Shown here: positions 11,801-25,170 of the stretch, in pieces
How the letters are laid out: each line of letters opens with the position of its first letter
Numbering within the stretch: position 1 is the stretch's first letter
Assembly (NCBI RefSeq): GCF_003369915.1
Contig: NC_046675.1
Coordinates: 16,864,001 to 16,928,000 of the forward strand
DNA from: Drosophila miranda
Taxonomy: Eukaryota > Arthropoda > Insecta > Diptera > Drosophilidae
Length of the DNA: 64,000 nt
Reading direction: 5' to 3'
Position numbers and translations under genes: made by a program
Notes under the pieces: model-generated
Database searches by the model: none
The model's input: the letters and a program-made list of their open reading frames with translations, nothing else
Told to the model about the DNA's origin: nothing

Positions 11801-14800
11801 ATACGTATGTATGGGTCACAAATACAACGTCTATCGATCACGGATCACAACAAATTATGGATTACTTTAATATATGTATATATTACATCTCTTTTTGTAA
11901 GCAATTATTTGTAAGTAGTATTCTCGTAAAAAGCACAAATCAAATGACAACAGATAATGCTTTCGAAAGATTGCTCAATTGATAGCTCAGTAAGTTAAAA
12001 ATGTACGATTGTTTGTATATATTTTCATCATCTTTTGCAAAACGGTCAACAGGAAAAGTTAAAGAGCAAGAATTTGTTTCTCTGTGTTTGTGTAGAGTGT
12101 CTAGGTGTTTTTTTTAGTGAAAGTGTGTGATAGAGAAAGTGTGAAAAAGTGGCAAAGTATGATATGGTTTTATGGTGTCTGGTATCCAATTGAAATTTTA
12201 AAAGTATTTTCAAAACCTGAGAAGCAAAATCTCCTTAAACTTAATAAATGATGTATAGAAAATAAAAATCATTCAATGTTAATGATAGGTACGATATACA
12301 ACAAATATAATATTTAAAGTAAAATTATACAAATGAAAATAATGTAAATTTAATGAGAAAAATGTAACCCTTATATTCTCTTTGAAATTTTAAAACTAAT
12401 TTTATAAGAGCTTTTCAGATGTTCGAAAAGATCTCTGAAAAAGCTGAATGCATTTTGTATACGCATTAGAAGTACCCCCAACAATAAAGAAATTCTGCCT
12501 GAAGTGTAGTATGTTATGTTAGGTTATGTTAGTGAGGATTAGTGAGATTAGATGATAAAGTAATGCATAAGTAATGTATGTTAAATGTTCAATGTTCGAT
12601 TATCGTATGTTGTAATTGTTTTGTTGGCTCTTGTTGTTGTTTGTTCACATTGTTTATTGTTTATGTTGTTAGTGTTGCTGTGTGCTGGTGGTTACTGTTG
12701 TTGTTTTACCTGTTGCACCGCTTGTTGCAAGGCTCGATGCGATTGAGCTAACTGACCCACTACTGATTGATACAGATGACTGTTGGCTGTGGCTGAGAGC
12801 TGAGGATGGCCTTGGGAGAGTATGTTGGTTACCGAAGTGGACGAGCGCAGGAGGTTGCCCGCCGCCATGAGCTGCTGCTGCTGCTGCAGTAGAAGTTGCT
12901 GTCTGTCCGCTGGCAACGCACTGACTTTGCTTCCACGCTGCCCTGTTGACTCGCCGCGCCGACCTGTCTACATAGGACTCTGTATTAATCAATATTAATG
13001 TGAACGCAAATCGGTGTCTGTGTGTCTGTGGGTGAGTCTTGGATGAGTGTTCAATGTGTTTGTGGGTGTGTGGGTGTTTTTGTGTGTATGTGAAGTAGCA
13101 GTTAACAGTGAAAACGGTTTCTGTGCCGCGCTTTAGAGACAGAAAGAGAGGAATTAAGATCTTGACTGGAACAGCGGCTTGCTTTCAAAGCAGAAATAGA
13201 AAGAAATTTAAGAAAACTCTTGCAGGTGTGTGTTTGTGTGTGTGTGTGTGTGTGTCCTCTAGTCGTGTGTGAGTGTAGTCGGTGGGTGGTTCGGGGATCT
13301 GTTGGTGGCCGGGTGGCGGTGCAGCATGGACACTGGGAGTACGTTACCTGAAGCAACGCCGGCCATGTTGCTCATACTGCCGGCCGTGGCCAGGCCGCTC
13401 ATCATCGAGCCCGTTGCGCCGCCCATGTGCTGTGCCAGCTGCTGATGCTGCGCCTGCGGCTGTGGCCAGATCTGCAGCAGATATTTGAGCACTGCGATCG
13501 GCTGGGCGTGATCGATGTCAGCGCCCGGCTGTGCGCTGGCCGAATGCAGCATCAGCGGTGGGCCCATCACCGTGGCCAGCGCCTGGGCGGACATCTTGTT
13601 GCGCTCAGAGTTGGAAACGACCAGCGACAGGTGGTCGAGCAGGAATACAAGAGTGGCCTAAAGAGCAGGAAATGAGAAACCTCCATGGAATACTAGTACT
13701 GTATGCTTTCCACTCACCCTGTTCGCCCTGGGCAGGCAATCGAGGATGCTAAGCATCAGTTTTGCATTGCCCTCGGGGTCATCTGGCAGGCAGACAGCTG
13801 TGGGAGATCACGGTTAGGGGCAATTAAGTCGAAAGGGCAGAAGGAGGAGTACAATCATGCTCACCCAAGGCGTCTACTGTCATCTGGAAGAGGCAGCGCG
13901 TGAACAGCGGCTCCGGCAGCTCCCTGAGGTAGTCCTTGAGCACACCGGTGATGACATTGATGTCAGGAACATGTTCCGGGCTCAATTCCACGGCACGGCT
14001 GTTGCGCTCGAAGGCCTCGCGCAGCAGACGCTTCTTGGTGGCCGAGCCGCACAGTCGATACAGCCCGATTATATCGAGCCCACGTCGCTCCACCTCCTCC
14101 ACGCAGCGCCGCAGCACAATTGGCACTGGGGCACAGCCCGGGGCCCCCTTAGACTCCCGGTTGACGACCGTCTCCAGGTCGGCGCCGAACAGCGTCGGAT
14201 AGCCGGCCCTCAGGCTGGGCAGACCACGCCTCTTGTACAGGGCCAGGGGATCAGTGTGCCGCATGCGGATGTAGATGGTGCCCCGTGGCTCCACCTTGAG
14301 GGCCAGCTGGTGCAGCGGCGACTGCCGTAGGATGGCCGACAGCGAAATGGCTCCCCGATAGCAGAGCTTGTGCCGGTGCTGGGGATCCCACGAGTAGACA
14401 AGGACATCCAGCTGTTTGTTCCCGACCAAGTCCAGCTCGAAGGACTCGTCCCAGTCGAACTGCAGATCCCCGGATCGAACCACTGTGCGTGCCTTATGCA
14501 CGCGATCGCACTCGATCACGCAGTACAGATCCCTGGTCTGGCCAGGTGGCGCCCCAGGTTGGGCCCCGGCTCCCTCAGGAGCGGTTCGCAGGCCTCGACC
14601 CGCCAACAGATGGATCCACAACATGCCCGACACCCCACCAATGTCCACTATGGGCTTGTCCAGCTTGTACTTGGCAAACTCGGCCGGATTGATGTCGATC
14701 TGGCGGTGTTGACGGGGCAACGTGGCGCTGGGCGTCGGTGCTGGACTCTGGTGGCCGCCGGTGCTCATGATGCTGCCACTAGGACTGGCCGGGCCAGCGG

Positions 14801-17800
14801 ACAGTTCTAGCAGCTGTCGCATGCGTCGTATGCTGGGCGAGCGTATGGAGCCTGCCCCACCGATGTGCTGCGAGGACATGGAACGCACAGGCAGTGCGGA
14901 AATGGGCCGCGTGAGGCCCATATTGCGATCGAGGGTGCCAGCTCCGAGTATGCCCGTTCTACTGGAGTAGATGCTCTCCGTCTGAAGACAACAGAAAATC
15001 ATCAGAATGTGGAAACGTCGGAAAAGTGCTAGTAATACTTACATTCCTCAATGCGTCGTGGATATTCTCGGCGCTGCAGGAGAACCGCTGCGATCGCGGC
15101 TGGGCAAACAAGTCGCGCGTCATTCGCATCTGTTCCGCAATGGCAGAGCTGCTGGGCGCCCGGCGGAGCCAGGCGCGGTACTCGTCCGCCGTGAAGATCG
15201 AGGGACTGGCGGTGATGCGCTGCCGGAGATCTCTGCCTCGTCGCACATCGAACTCCGGCGCCGAGGTGTTGCCATCGTTCTCGTCCACCAGCCGATCGCT
15301 GATTCTGGTGCGGATGCCCTGCAGCCTAACGCCGGGTCGTTCCCTGGGCAGCGAGTTGAACTTGTTGAGATCTGCGGCACTTGCCAGCAGGGCAGCCGTG
15401 GCAGCTGCTCCTCCGCTCACGTGGCCACCGCCACCCCGCGGCATGCTGCCAATGGCGGGCCTGTTGTAGTAGTAGTAGCTGGGACGCGGTCCGATCGTGG
15501 CCTCCGTGTCACTGGAGTAGTCCAGATTGGGTCGGGAGCGACGCGTCAGCGACTGGGCTCCGGCAGCCGGCGGTCCGTACTTGGAGACCGTACTGGCACG
15601 CTGCTGATCATAGCGCCCGTAGCGGCCCAGTGTTCCACCCACGCCCACGGGCATGGGAGCCCCGGTGCCGGGCTTCAGGCTGGAGCGTAGCAGCGAGTGG
15701 CGACCCAGGGAGTTGGAGTAGTCGGCGTACTCCACTCGCGGCAAATGCTGATCCGATCCGGAGCGCGGGAAGCGCGCGTGCTGCTGGGCAAGTCCCACGT
15801 TTCCGGTTCCTGTGGACATGCGACGCGACTGACCCACTGGCTGTCCGGGCGCACCCGGATAGAAGGCATGCACCTTTTCCGCCAGGCTCTCCAGCGTTCC
15901 CGCGTTCTGGTAGTACGCGTGCGAGGGCGCAAAGGCGTGGCCCTTTGTGGGCTGCTCCGTGATTACCGACGAGGGCGGTGGCGGCGGCTTGTAGCCCCAG
16001 TTGGGTGGCTCGCCCATGGCATTGACGGGCATGCCACCGCCCCCGCCATGGCCTCCGCCGCCACCACGGGAGTTGTAGTACATGTCCAGCTGCTCCGACT
16101 GCGGACTGTAGTTGTTGAGGCCCAGGCCCAGCCTGGAGCGCGACTCGGTCATCTCGCGGCCATCACCTGCAGGAGGAGGAAACAGAGAGAACGGGGAACC
16201 CGATAAGCATTTCAAACACGGCCTCCATTTCAAACTACCTGTACGTCTTTCACGTGATGAGCGCGGCCTCTGCATGCGATCCGTCTCGTCCAGATCCTCG
16301 TCCCTGAGATCCCGTTTGATTACCACCACCGGCGGCGGCTTCTGCTCCGGTCGCGACAGCGTCGGCGGTCCGGGAGAGTTTGTGCCGCGATTGCCACGTC
16401 GCTGGCGGATGGCCAGCACCAGGCGGCGTGGAATTGACATGATGATGACAACATCGTCCAGCGACATGTGGGTCACGTCCACCAGATTGACGGCCAGGAT
16501 TTCATCGCCCACCTAGGGATAACAGAATTAATTGAGATCATCCTCTCTCTCTCTCTCGTCAACAACCCATTGATTGACACTCACCCTCAGACAACCGCTG
16601 TTGTAGACCGCCGACTCCAGGGCAATGCGGGAAATGAAGACGCCATCAGTGCGGTCGGCACCGTTGCCCTCGCGTATGTACAGGCCCAGCGTCTGTCCGG
16701 GCCGCTTGACGATCTCCACCAGCTGGACTGTGTGCCTGCCATCGGCCTTGTTCATCAGCTTGTGGGCGGCATCCACCGCCTGTTTGCTGCCCATGCAACG
16801 CGGCTCCAGGATGCGGACAATCATCTCGCCTCGACGCTCCACCGCGTCCAGGGCCGCCGCCGTATTCGGGTCATGGTCATTCTCGACGGCCTCTATCTGG
16901 CGAAAGATCTCCGAGCTGATGCCGCTGACCTTGCGGAAGTCGCCCTGCAGCAGCACCGGATCCTTGCCGGCATTCGAGATGCTGCCGCTCTGTCCGCGAT
17001 TCTGGTGCTGGTTGCCATGGTGCTGCTGCTGCTGGTTGCCATGATGCTGCTGCTGCTGGTGCTGCTGCTGGTTGCCGTGCTGCTGGTTGCCCAGCGAGGA
17101 CAGCTGGTTGGCGGGCAGCGGTCCGGGTGGGGCGCGTCCCGGGCTGGCGGTAACATCAGGAACTGATCTTCCATTCTCCTAAAAAAACAAACCCCAAGCA
17201 CGCATCGTCGCTGGTTAGTTTTTTGCGAGTAATTTATTCGCAGAAGCTTAATGCTAATTTCGAGTGCAACGCGCTGCCGCATAAATTAAACTAATTGTTG
17301 CAGCTGTTGCCACTGCCTCCCTGCCCCCCTGCCCATGCCGCTGCCATTGACAGCCCCTGGCACTTAAGCCGCGCTAAAAGATTTAGCTTTGCATTAATTA
17401 AGCTGATTTATCCTTTGCCGAGTGCTTTAGTTTCTTTAGAAAGTTGCAAGTTGCAACAAAAAAAAAAAAAAAATGAAAGCAGTTGCTACTCTCTCCACCC
17501 CCCACCAAACCTTTAGTTCTTATTTCAAACTATATCTAAATATTGAAAACGAGCATAATTTCCCTCCTTGTTAAAGGATATCATATCAATTGACCAGAGA
17601 TTACAAATTTTGATTTGCGTCGAGTTTACTCCAAAAATTAAAGTGGATAAAGTGATGAAAAAAGAGTTATCCTGTCACAGCATAAACTGTAAGACATTTT
17701 GGTTTTAAAAACCTTTCTTATAGGTCTTATTGTTTATTTGTAAAATAAAAACCTAAGAACAAACATAATTTTGCATGAAAATTCAAATTGAATTATAAAT

Positions 17801-20800
17801 ATGTATATATACAAAATTATATCAAATTACATTAAAAAGATATTAATCCTTTTAACGGCGAGGTGTCCTTACGATACATATGCCAATTACATGCATTCCA
17901 ACAAACTATTTTTATTTTTAGTTCTAATCATAAAAATTATCATATTTTAAATATTGCAATAAAAACTCGGAGTATCTGCGAGATACATTTTTATCAGTAA
18001 TAAAAATAAAATTTTGGGCAACAACTACGACCCGAAACTATTTTATATAATAGAGAGATTACAATCCTTACGTCCCCTGAATTGACTATCAATAGTTTCC
18101 AATTATATATTGTTTAGATACCAGAACTTCCTTTGAAGCCAAAAATGAAAGCAACTTTATATTCTTAAAGGTCAAAATAGCAGAAACTTACGACGTTTTA
18201 CCACCATTTGCCACCAACTGTCAAATGATGGGTAATAACAGAAATTATATTAGTAAATACTCCCATTTTTAATTGAATTCTTCAGATGATCTCCCCGATT
18301 CTAGAAAATTCTACTTATCTCCCACAAGTAGGATCGATAGTTCTGCGAACGTGTTGCTAGCCTCATTTCTGGTTTGCAACTCAATTTGCTGCAAGAATTA
18401 CTGCTAATGGCCACTTGCCCCCTCTATACGAGTATGTTCCGCACATCAAGGCGGTCTTTTATCGAACGCCCTGGAACGTTGGCAATAATTATTTCATCAG
18501 AGTCGCTGCTCTGTTCTTATCCGAGCTGTTCTCACGCCATCAGTAGTTTCTGTCAGTGCCACATCACCCAGCCTGCGGCAGTGCAATGCACGCGGTGAGC
18601 GGCAGCGCCAGTGGCAGTGGCAGCGACAGCGACAGCGTCATGCAAGCTTAAGGATAGTCGACCGAGGCAACTGTACCGGGCACGTGACGCTCGGTGATGA
18701 TGTCACATGGCCAGCAGCGACGGGACAAGCGACAGCCCCAGTCCAGCCCACACCCAGGCCATAGGCCACATGACACAGGACACAGGACATGGGACACGAG
18801 ACACGGAATAAAGGCAAAAGCAACAACAATGTTCACACAACTTTGATTTTTCATGGGGTTGGGGCGTCACGAAATTGGTTTTAAATGAAGTTGCCGACCA
18901 AAAAGCTAAACGAAGTTTTTAATGGATTAATGTTCGGACGAGGCAGGACATTCCCATGAACAGACCAGGGTAAGGCTGCGGAGAGAGAGGGAGAGGGAGA
19001 GCTGCCTGCGGGCACAAATTGTGGTCAAGCCCGTCATTGTCAAGTGCTGGAGCTGCAGACTCCATCGTTGAAGTGGAGTCGAGTACTTCCCAAGGGGCAG
19101 CCAGCATCCCACTCTCTCTCTCTCTCTCTGCTCTGCGGTGGCCAAAAATCATGTTCGCAAGCGAAGGAGCAACAACAACAATAGAAATATTTGGAAGAAA
19201 TCTTTGAAATTGCAAAACTTTGACATGTGTCGGTGGCTGTCTCTCTTCCCCCTTCCTTTTGTTGCTGCTGCTGTTTGGCCAAACTTTCGTCAAAGTTGCC
19301 CCCTGGAGCAGCGGCAAGAGGAGCGGCAACATCAGCAGCTGTCGTTGAAGCTGAAGTTTTTCGGCCTCGCGCGTCTTCTGTTTCGACCATTTGCTCTTAG
19401 TCAAATATGCATTATTATATGGCTATATTCCATGAAAGTCTGCCTTTTTGTTGCCTGCTTTGCCTGGCCCTCCGGCGGTTATAGCTCTTGTTGCTGCTGC
19501 TGATGATGTTGCCTCTGCTGCTTGTGGTGCTGCTTCTCCTCCTGTCGATGGCAAAGTTTCTGCTTCGCTGGCATTAAACTATTAAAGTGTGTTTACTGTA
19601 ATGGTATTTCGTTGTTGGTTGTTTGCACTTTTGCCAACTGCAAATGCATGGCTAAATAAATAATTCAAGCGGAATTCCTAGGCCCCACCATTAACACACA
19701 AACACACACAAACACACACAAACAACACGAAAAAAATGGTCCTTTGCGTTTGCGTGGGTGTGTAGGCCAAATGTACAGCAACAAAAACGGGGCGGGGCGT
19801 GTCTCAGCCAAACAACTGTATTCAATAAAAAGAACTGGGCCCAGCAGCAGCAGAAGAAGGCGGCACACGGCCCCATTGTTGATGGCTAGCATTGTGGTTT
19901 GCCGCTTCTGGCCCCCCGCTAACGAGACTTGGCCGGGAACCAACACATTACTGTCGATGGTGTGTGCATCGCGTGCAGGCTTCAACTCTGGCAAGAGGCA
20001 GGCGGCAGGCGGCAGGAGGCAGTGCCAGAGCCACAGCCGAAGCTCTAAATGGACACATGAAGTGGCAAAGCAACAGCCAACAGCAACACCCCGGTCCAAG
20101 CTGTCAGCATACAATTTATGCACCGACCCAACCATGTGATGTGATGTCCTTTCCACCCACTGTCCTATGTTGTCTTCTGCCCATGCCCCAAGCCCCAAGC
20201 CCCGTGCCCTACCCCACTTGAAGTTCAGTGGAAATCACTTTAACGCCTGCCTCAATTTCTGTCACACTTGGATATTTTCTAATTCAATAATTCATCATTT
20301 TTCCTAAAGTGTTTTCTTTTTTTTATGGTGCCTGCAGATTTTTTCCTCCGCATAACTCGAGGGGTTTTCCACTCACTTTGCGGGGAGTAAATTATTCACA
20401 GCGAGTCGCGCACTTAATTAGCAAGTGAATAGTTTATTAACCGGCAAATCCAATAAGTTCAGAGTGCCAGGGGGTGGAGGGGGGGATGTAAAAGCAGGAA
20501 AAGAGACTAGCCGGAAAATTACCAGAGCCAGGCGGCTTATGCAAAGCGTCTTTAGGCAAAGCCCAAGAGTCTAGGGCCACATGTGACTCACGAAGCCCAT
20601 CCACCCAGTCAGGGAGTGGGGTTTGGTGCTGCCTGTTTAAACTCATTTCAACTTCATTATGTTGTCGGGCGCTGCTGCTGTCTAGCCACAGTCCCTCTTG
20701 CGCCCTGCGCCCTGCTGTGTGACTACAACTAATTGAAAAATAGTCAAGACATCTCACATACAACATCCCACGTCTAGCGTTTGGCAAGCTTTTTTAATTA

Positions 20801-22857
20801 TGGATGATTCTTCCTCAGGCTGGCATAGGGCTAGAACTATTCCAGGGACACAGCGGTGGAGGGAGGAGCGAAGGACGACTGCCATCATTAGAGGAAGTTG
20901 CGTGACAACACAAATCAATAAAATCATTTTTAGTGCCTCCTACAGGCCAAAACACAAGCTCTCCCCAATCGGAAATTGACTAAAATTGTAATTATGTCAG
21001 AGAACAGACGCCATTAACAGTAGCAGTAGCAGTATTAGTAGAAATAGCAGTATAAGTAGCAGTAGCCGCAACAGGAATACTTTCTTGGCCAACTGGCTGT
21101 TGGCCCACTTTCCTTCGACTGTGGAAAAGTGCGTCATTTGCTTGACTGCGTTAATAATTGGTCAGCCATAATGGTAATGACTGTGCACAGTCGGTGGATC
21201 GAGGGATCAATTGTCCTGTCTTGGCCCTGGCTGGCACTTTCGCCTTTTTTTGGGGAGTGGGGTAGAGGTGGGTTGACTTTCTCCACTGCCGTCTGTCAGC
21301 TGTATCAGACCTATCCGTACCCCATCCCCTGGTCCTGCCCGGTTGATTGATTGTCAGACGCATTGATTGATTGCTGGAGCATGTGATTTAGCAGGCACTG
21401 GGATCTTCTTTGTTTTAGCGTCGAACTCATTCGGACACCGCCTGGACTGCGTGGAATAATTGATCCGGCTTTTGCCATTGTTCTAGTGGGGAGAAGGGGG
21501 TGGCCCATTAGAATTGATGAAATTGATTTGGTTTTGGGGCCGATACAATTAATAATTCGAAACAGTAGTAGCAAGTCATGTTATTTGTCTAATGGTCCTT
21601 AAACTGATAGCCAAAAACACACGCTTGCCGTGGATGGGAGTGTAGAAAGGTGTCCCCCGAGTGGGGGTGTAGTGCCAGAGAGAAGGGAAGAGAGAGAGAG
21701 AGAGCTTTGGTCAACTTTTAATGGCCATAACGTGCTTACAGCTTTTCGTCATGAACTAAACTTTCCGGTTCCCAGGAATTTGGTAGCATTTTCAGGCAAA
21801 ATTTTAACCACAATTTGTTGCATAATTTGTTTCGGTAAAACTGAATTATTTTGCTCAACCAGAACATGGGTCAGAGGTTACGTTAAGCATTTCCCGTGGG
21901 GCCCATGGCATTTATATAACCATTTCCTTCAGCAGCATATGACCCTACCTCTCTTTCGCTGTCTCGGAAATAATAGAACAATAGAATCAAACCGAAGAAC
22001 CGTAGCCGTAACCGTAACTGAAACCCACCTAAAGCGAACACACAAAAACAAAATTCCAAATAATTATAAATTTAAATGCCTTCCAGGCTTGCCCACCCTG
22101 GGCCCATGGGGCCACTGCTACTCCCTATTCTGCTCTTTGTGCACTCTCCATGCCAATTACATGTCAGTTTGCTGGAATTTTCGGAATTCACTGACAACAA
22201 TTACAATTAAATGGCAAATGCACAGCGCAGCACACACACCGCGGGAGAGAGGAAGCAGCAGAAGTGGCAGCAGCAGCAACAACAGCAATGTTAATAATAG
22301 TTGTCACTTGCAGCTGCGCTAATGTCAAAATATGTGGCACAAGAGCAGGGACCCACAGACACAGGGTCCTTCCGTCCGTGCAACAATGAGGACAGCAGTG
22401 AAGCCAGTGGCTGAGGCAGAAACAGTAGAAGTAGCTGTGGCGCTGTGGCAATGTGGCAGTGGCGGTACATGGCAGAAGCAGCCGTAGCTGTGGCTTGACT
22501 ACTCCTGAATTGGATTGCTTGGGGTTTGCGTTTGGCTTTGGCTTCGGTGTACGGTGTACAGTGTACAGTGTACGGGTCTGAGTTTAAGATAACCGCAAAT
22601 TAAGCAAACAACAAAGGCGGTGGCAACAACAATGCTTGAAACAAGCCGCACTGTGGCGTTGATTGTGACAGCAACTGCTGGGGCAGAGGAAGAAGGCAGA
22701 AGGCAGAAGGCAGAAGGCAGGACCGGAATGAAGAGCAGCTGTGGACACATTACCCGCACTTTCATGGGCCACACGACGTATACGTGATTTATTGATTAAA
22801 TTCAAATTTGCCGGCAAACAAAAGGAGAATGCACAAGATGGCATCGCATTATGCAAT

Positions 22858-22899
<42 letters not shown>

Positions 22900-25138
22900 A
22901 TACGGATAATGGTATCACAAAGCATCAAAGGCATTAACCCTGACAAAAGCAAAGCCTTGCCTCACCCTCCTCCAATCAAAAGTGTCGAGTGACAGAATGA
23001 AGCGTGAAGATATCTCTCAGACCCAAAGCTTCCCCCAAAAGCTGACAGGACAAACCTTTTACTGGGCTGTGCAGCAGCAGCAGCAGCAGCCACTCACATC
23101 ACTCAAAGCCGCTCCAATTGATTGCCTCCGCCCTGGATGGAGGCATAATCTGGTCCTGCCAGCCAAGGAGCTGCTTCCGTCCTGGCTGGCTGCTGCTCTC
23201 TGGCAAATTTAATTACCCAACCGAATGGAAGAAGTAAGCAAACAGTTGCTGCTGCTGCTGCTGCCATTATCTATGCAAATATTTTTAGCGCCCCCCAAGT
23301 GAAGGGCTGCATACTTAATGAAATTTTATTTCAATATTTCAAGTGCCCTTAACAGTCAGGCGGCGGAAGGAAGAGCCAGACCCCCAAGTAGTTGAAAGTT
23401 GCAATCTGTAGGTAACAAATATACGAGTACGAATACCAGTATACTCGTACATATATATTCGTATACTTGTAGGTATGTATAAAACGATTAAATGTCTAAG
23501 TGGGTTCGCATAGTAGCCAGTCGGCCACAGGCGCCACACTTGAGTTTGTTTTATTTGCAAAGTTTTCATTTTTGAGCCTCTCTTTTTTGTTTTTGTTTTT
23601 GTTTGAGAGAGTTGTTGGTTCGTTGGCCTTTGCTGCGTGTTTCCATAGAATATGCACTCTTATTTGTTTTACGCATATTTATTTATTCATTCATCCGCAT
23701 GAGTGTACACACCCACACATAAATACAAAAAAAAAAGAAAAAAAAATATAAAATTAAAATATAAAATATAAAAAAACACAGCACAGAGCAAGAAATTCGT
23801 TTATGAAGAACAGTGGGTGGAAATTGGATGGGCACGGGTCTGGGAATCCAGAACGGAGAACAGAAGGTCCCTGTACTGGACTGCAGGACGACGGTAGCTT
23901 AAGCGGCTAATAGTCACAACTCGCAGCGTGCTAAAGGCAATATTTGCATACCAATACATAGCCATCATATAAATAAATATTTAAGTAAAAAAATATACTG
24001 TACCCCAGTATATGAAAATGTCATGCAAATTTTCGTTTGCCTGTAGCCGAAAGGCACTCGTCATCCCTCCCATGTGGCATGCTCTCTCAGTTTCTGTGGG
24101 AGTTGCGTATTATATGCGGACTTATGACATTTTAAGCGTTTTGTGGCTACGCGAATGGTTTGACGGGTTACTATATTGATGTTGAGCTTTCACTTTGGCA
24201 TTTTCCAACCAAGCAGAGTCGCGGAGGCACCATGATATTGCGGAAAATAGTTGCTTTGATATTAACTTTATTTATTCCCATATGCAAAGAGGCAAAATTC
24301 AACAATAGCTTCGAAATATAGTTAAAAATATTTGATATTTATGGTCAAATCCCCAGCTTCGTTTTCCCATAAATTATGCAGAATCGATAGAGATTTAAAT
24401 CTCGATACAGGAGGCACTTTTAATGCAGATTTTACCGCCCTTTCATGTGGTTCCAAGCTAAGGGCCCTGTAAACATGTGTAAGTTGTAATAATCATTCGA
24501 ATATTTTTGATTACTTTTAGTTGCTCCCATATCTCCTCCCTACAGAGGAGGCCTTCCTCCACACCGGGAGGCACTCACCTTGCGATGGCTGCTTCTGGTC
24601 AGGAAACATCCTGTCGTGGCGCTATCACACATTAATTTTGTTGCAGCCACCTTGCTTGCTGTGTCACCCCGAAGGGAAATAGTGTCCAAATGGAATAGAA
24701 GTTATTTTTGTTTCTATATACAAGTGGCAGAGTCACGTTGCGTGTGTCCACTCAAATATTGTATGTATTTGTAATTGAAATGATAGTTTCTGCACCTTGC
24801 GGCACCCGATTCGATTTGATTTCGATTTTTCGCAGTTAAGTTATTTATTTTGTATATATCATACACATACATATATAGAATGTACGGGTATATGTGTTTT
24901 TTGTTTCGCTGTATGTGTGATATTGCTCCTTTGCTTCGGTGGTTTCGTAACGGCTTCCTTAAGCTATAATTTGATACGTATTTCTGTTGCTCTGCTCCCG
25001 CACACGTCCAATGGCTTACATCCAATTGTATCGCTTCATTTTTTGTTTTTTGGGGGTTTGTTTTATCCGCATTTCTATTCTCTAAGCACACAAGAGCTAT
25101 GATAACTGTATCTGTACATACATACATACCGTTCTGTC

Positions 25139-25170
<32 letters not shown>

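Noticed and set aside
13857-17166. Several plus-strand ORFs of 130-230 codons opposite syd-1 exons
   Set aside because: They run antisense across verified minus-strand exons and introns and show Arg/Ala-rich shadow composition.
21630-22322. 230-codon plus-strand ORF in the large syd-1 intron
   Set aside because: Irregular composition, simple-repeat tail (Ser/Asn run) and no family motif; looks like chance openness.
24570-24640. Good minus-strand donor preceded by an ATG frame, as an alternative first coding exon of syd-1
   Set aside because: Its phase does not fit the PDZ exon at 17178 and would hit a stop within a few codons; it could only be an untranslated exon.
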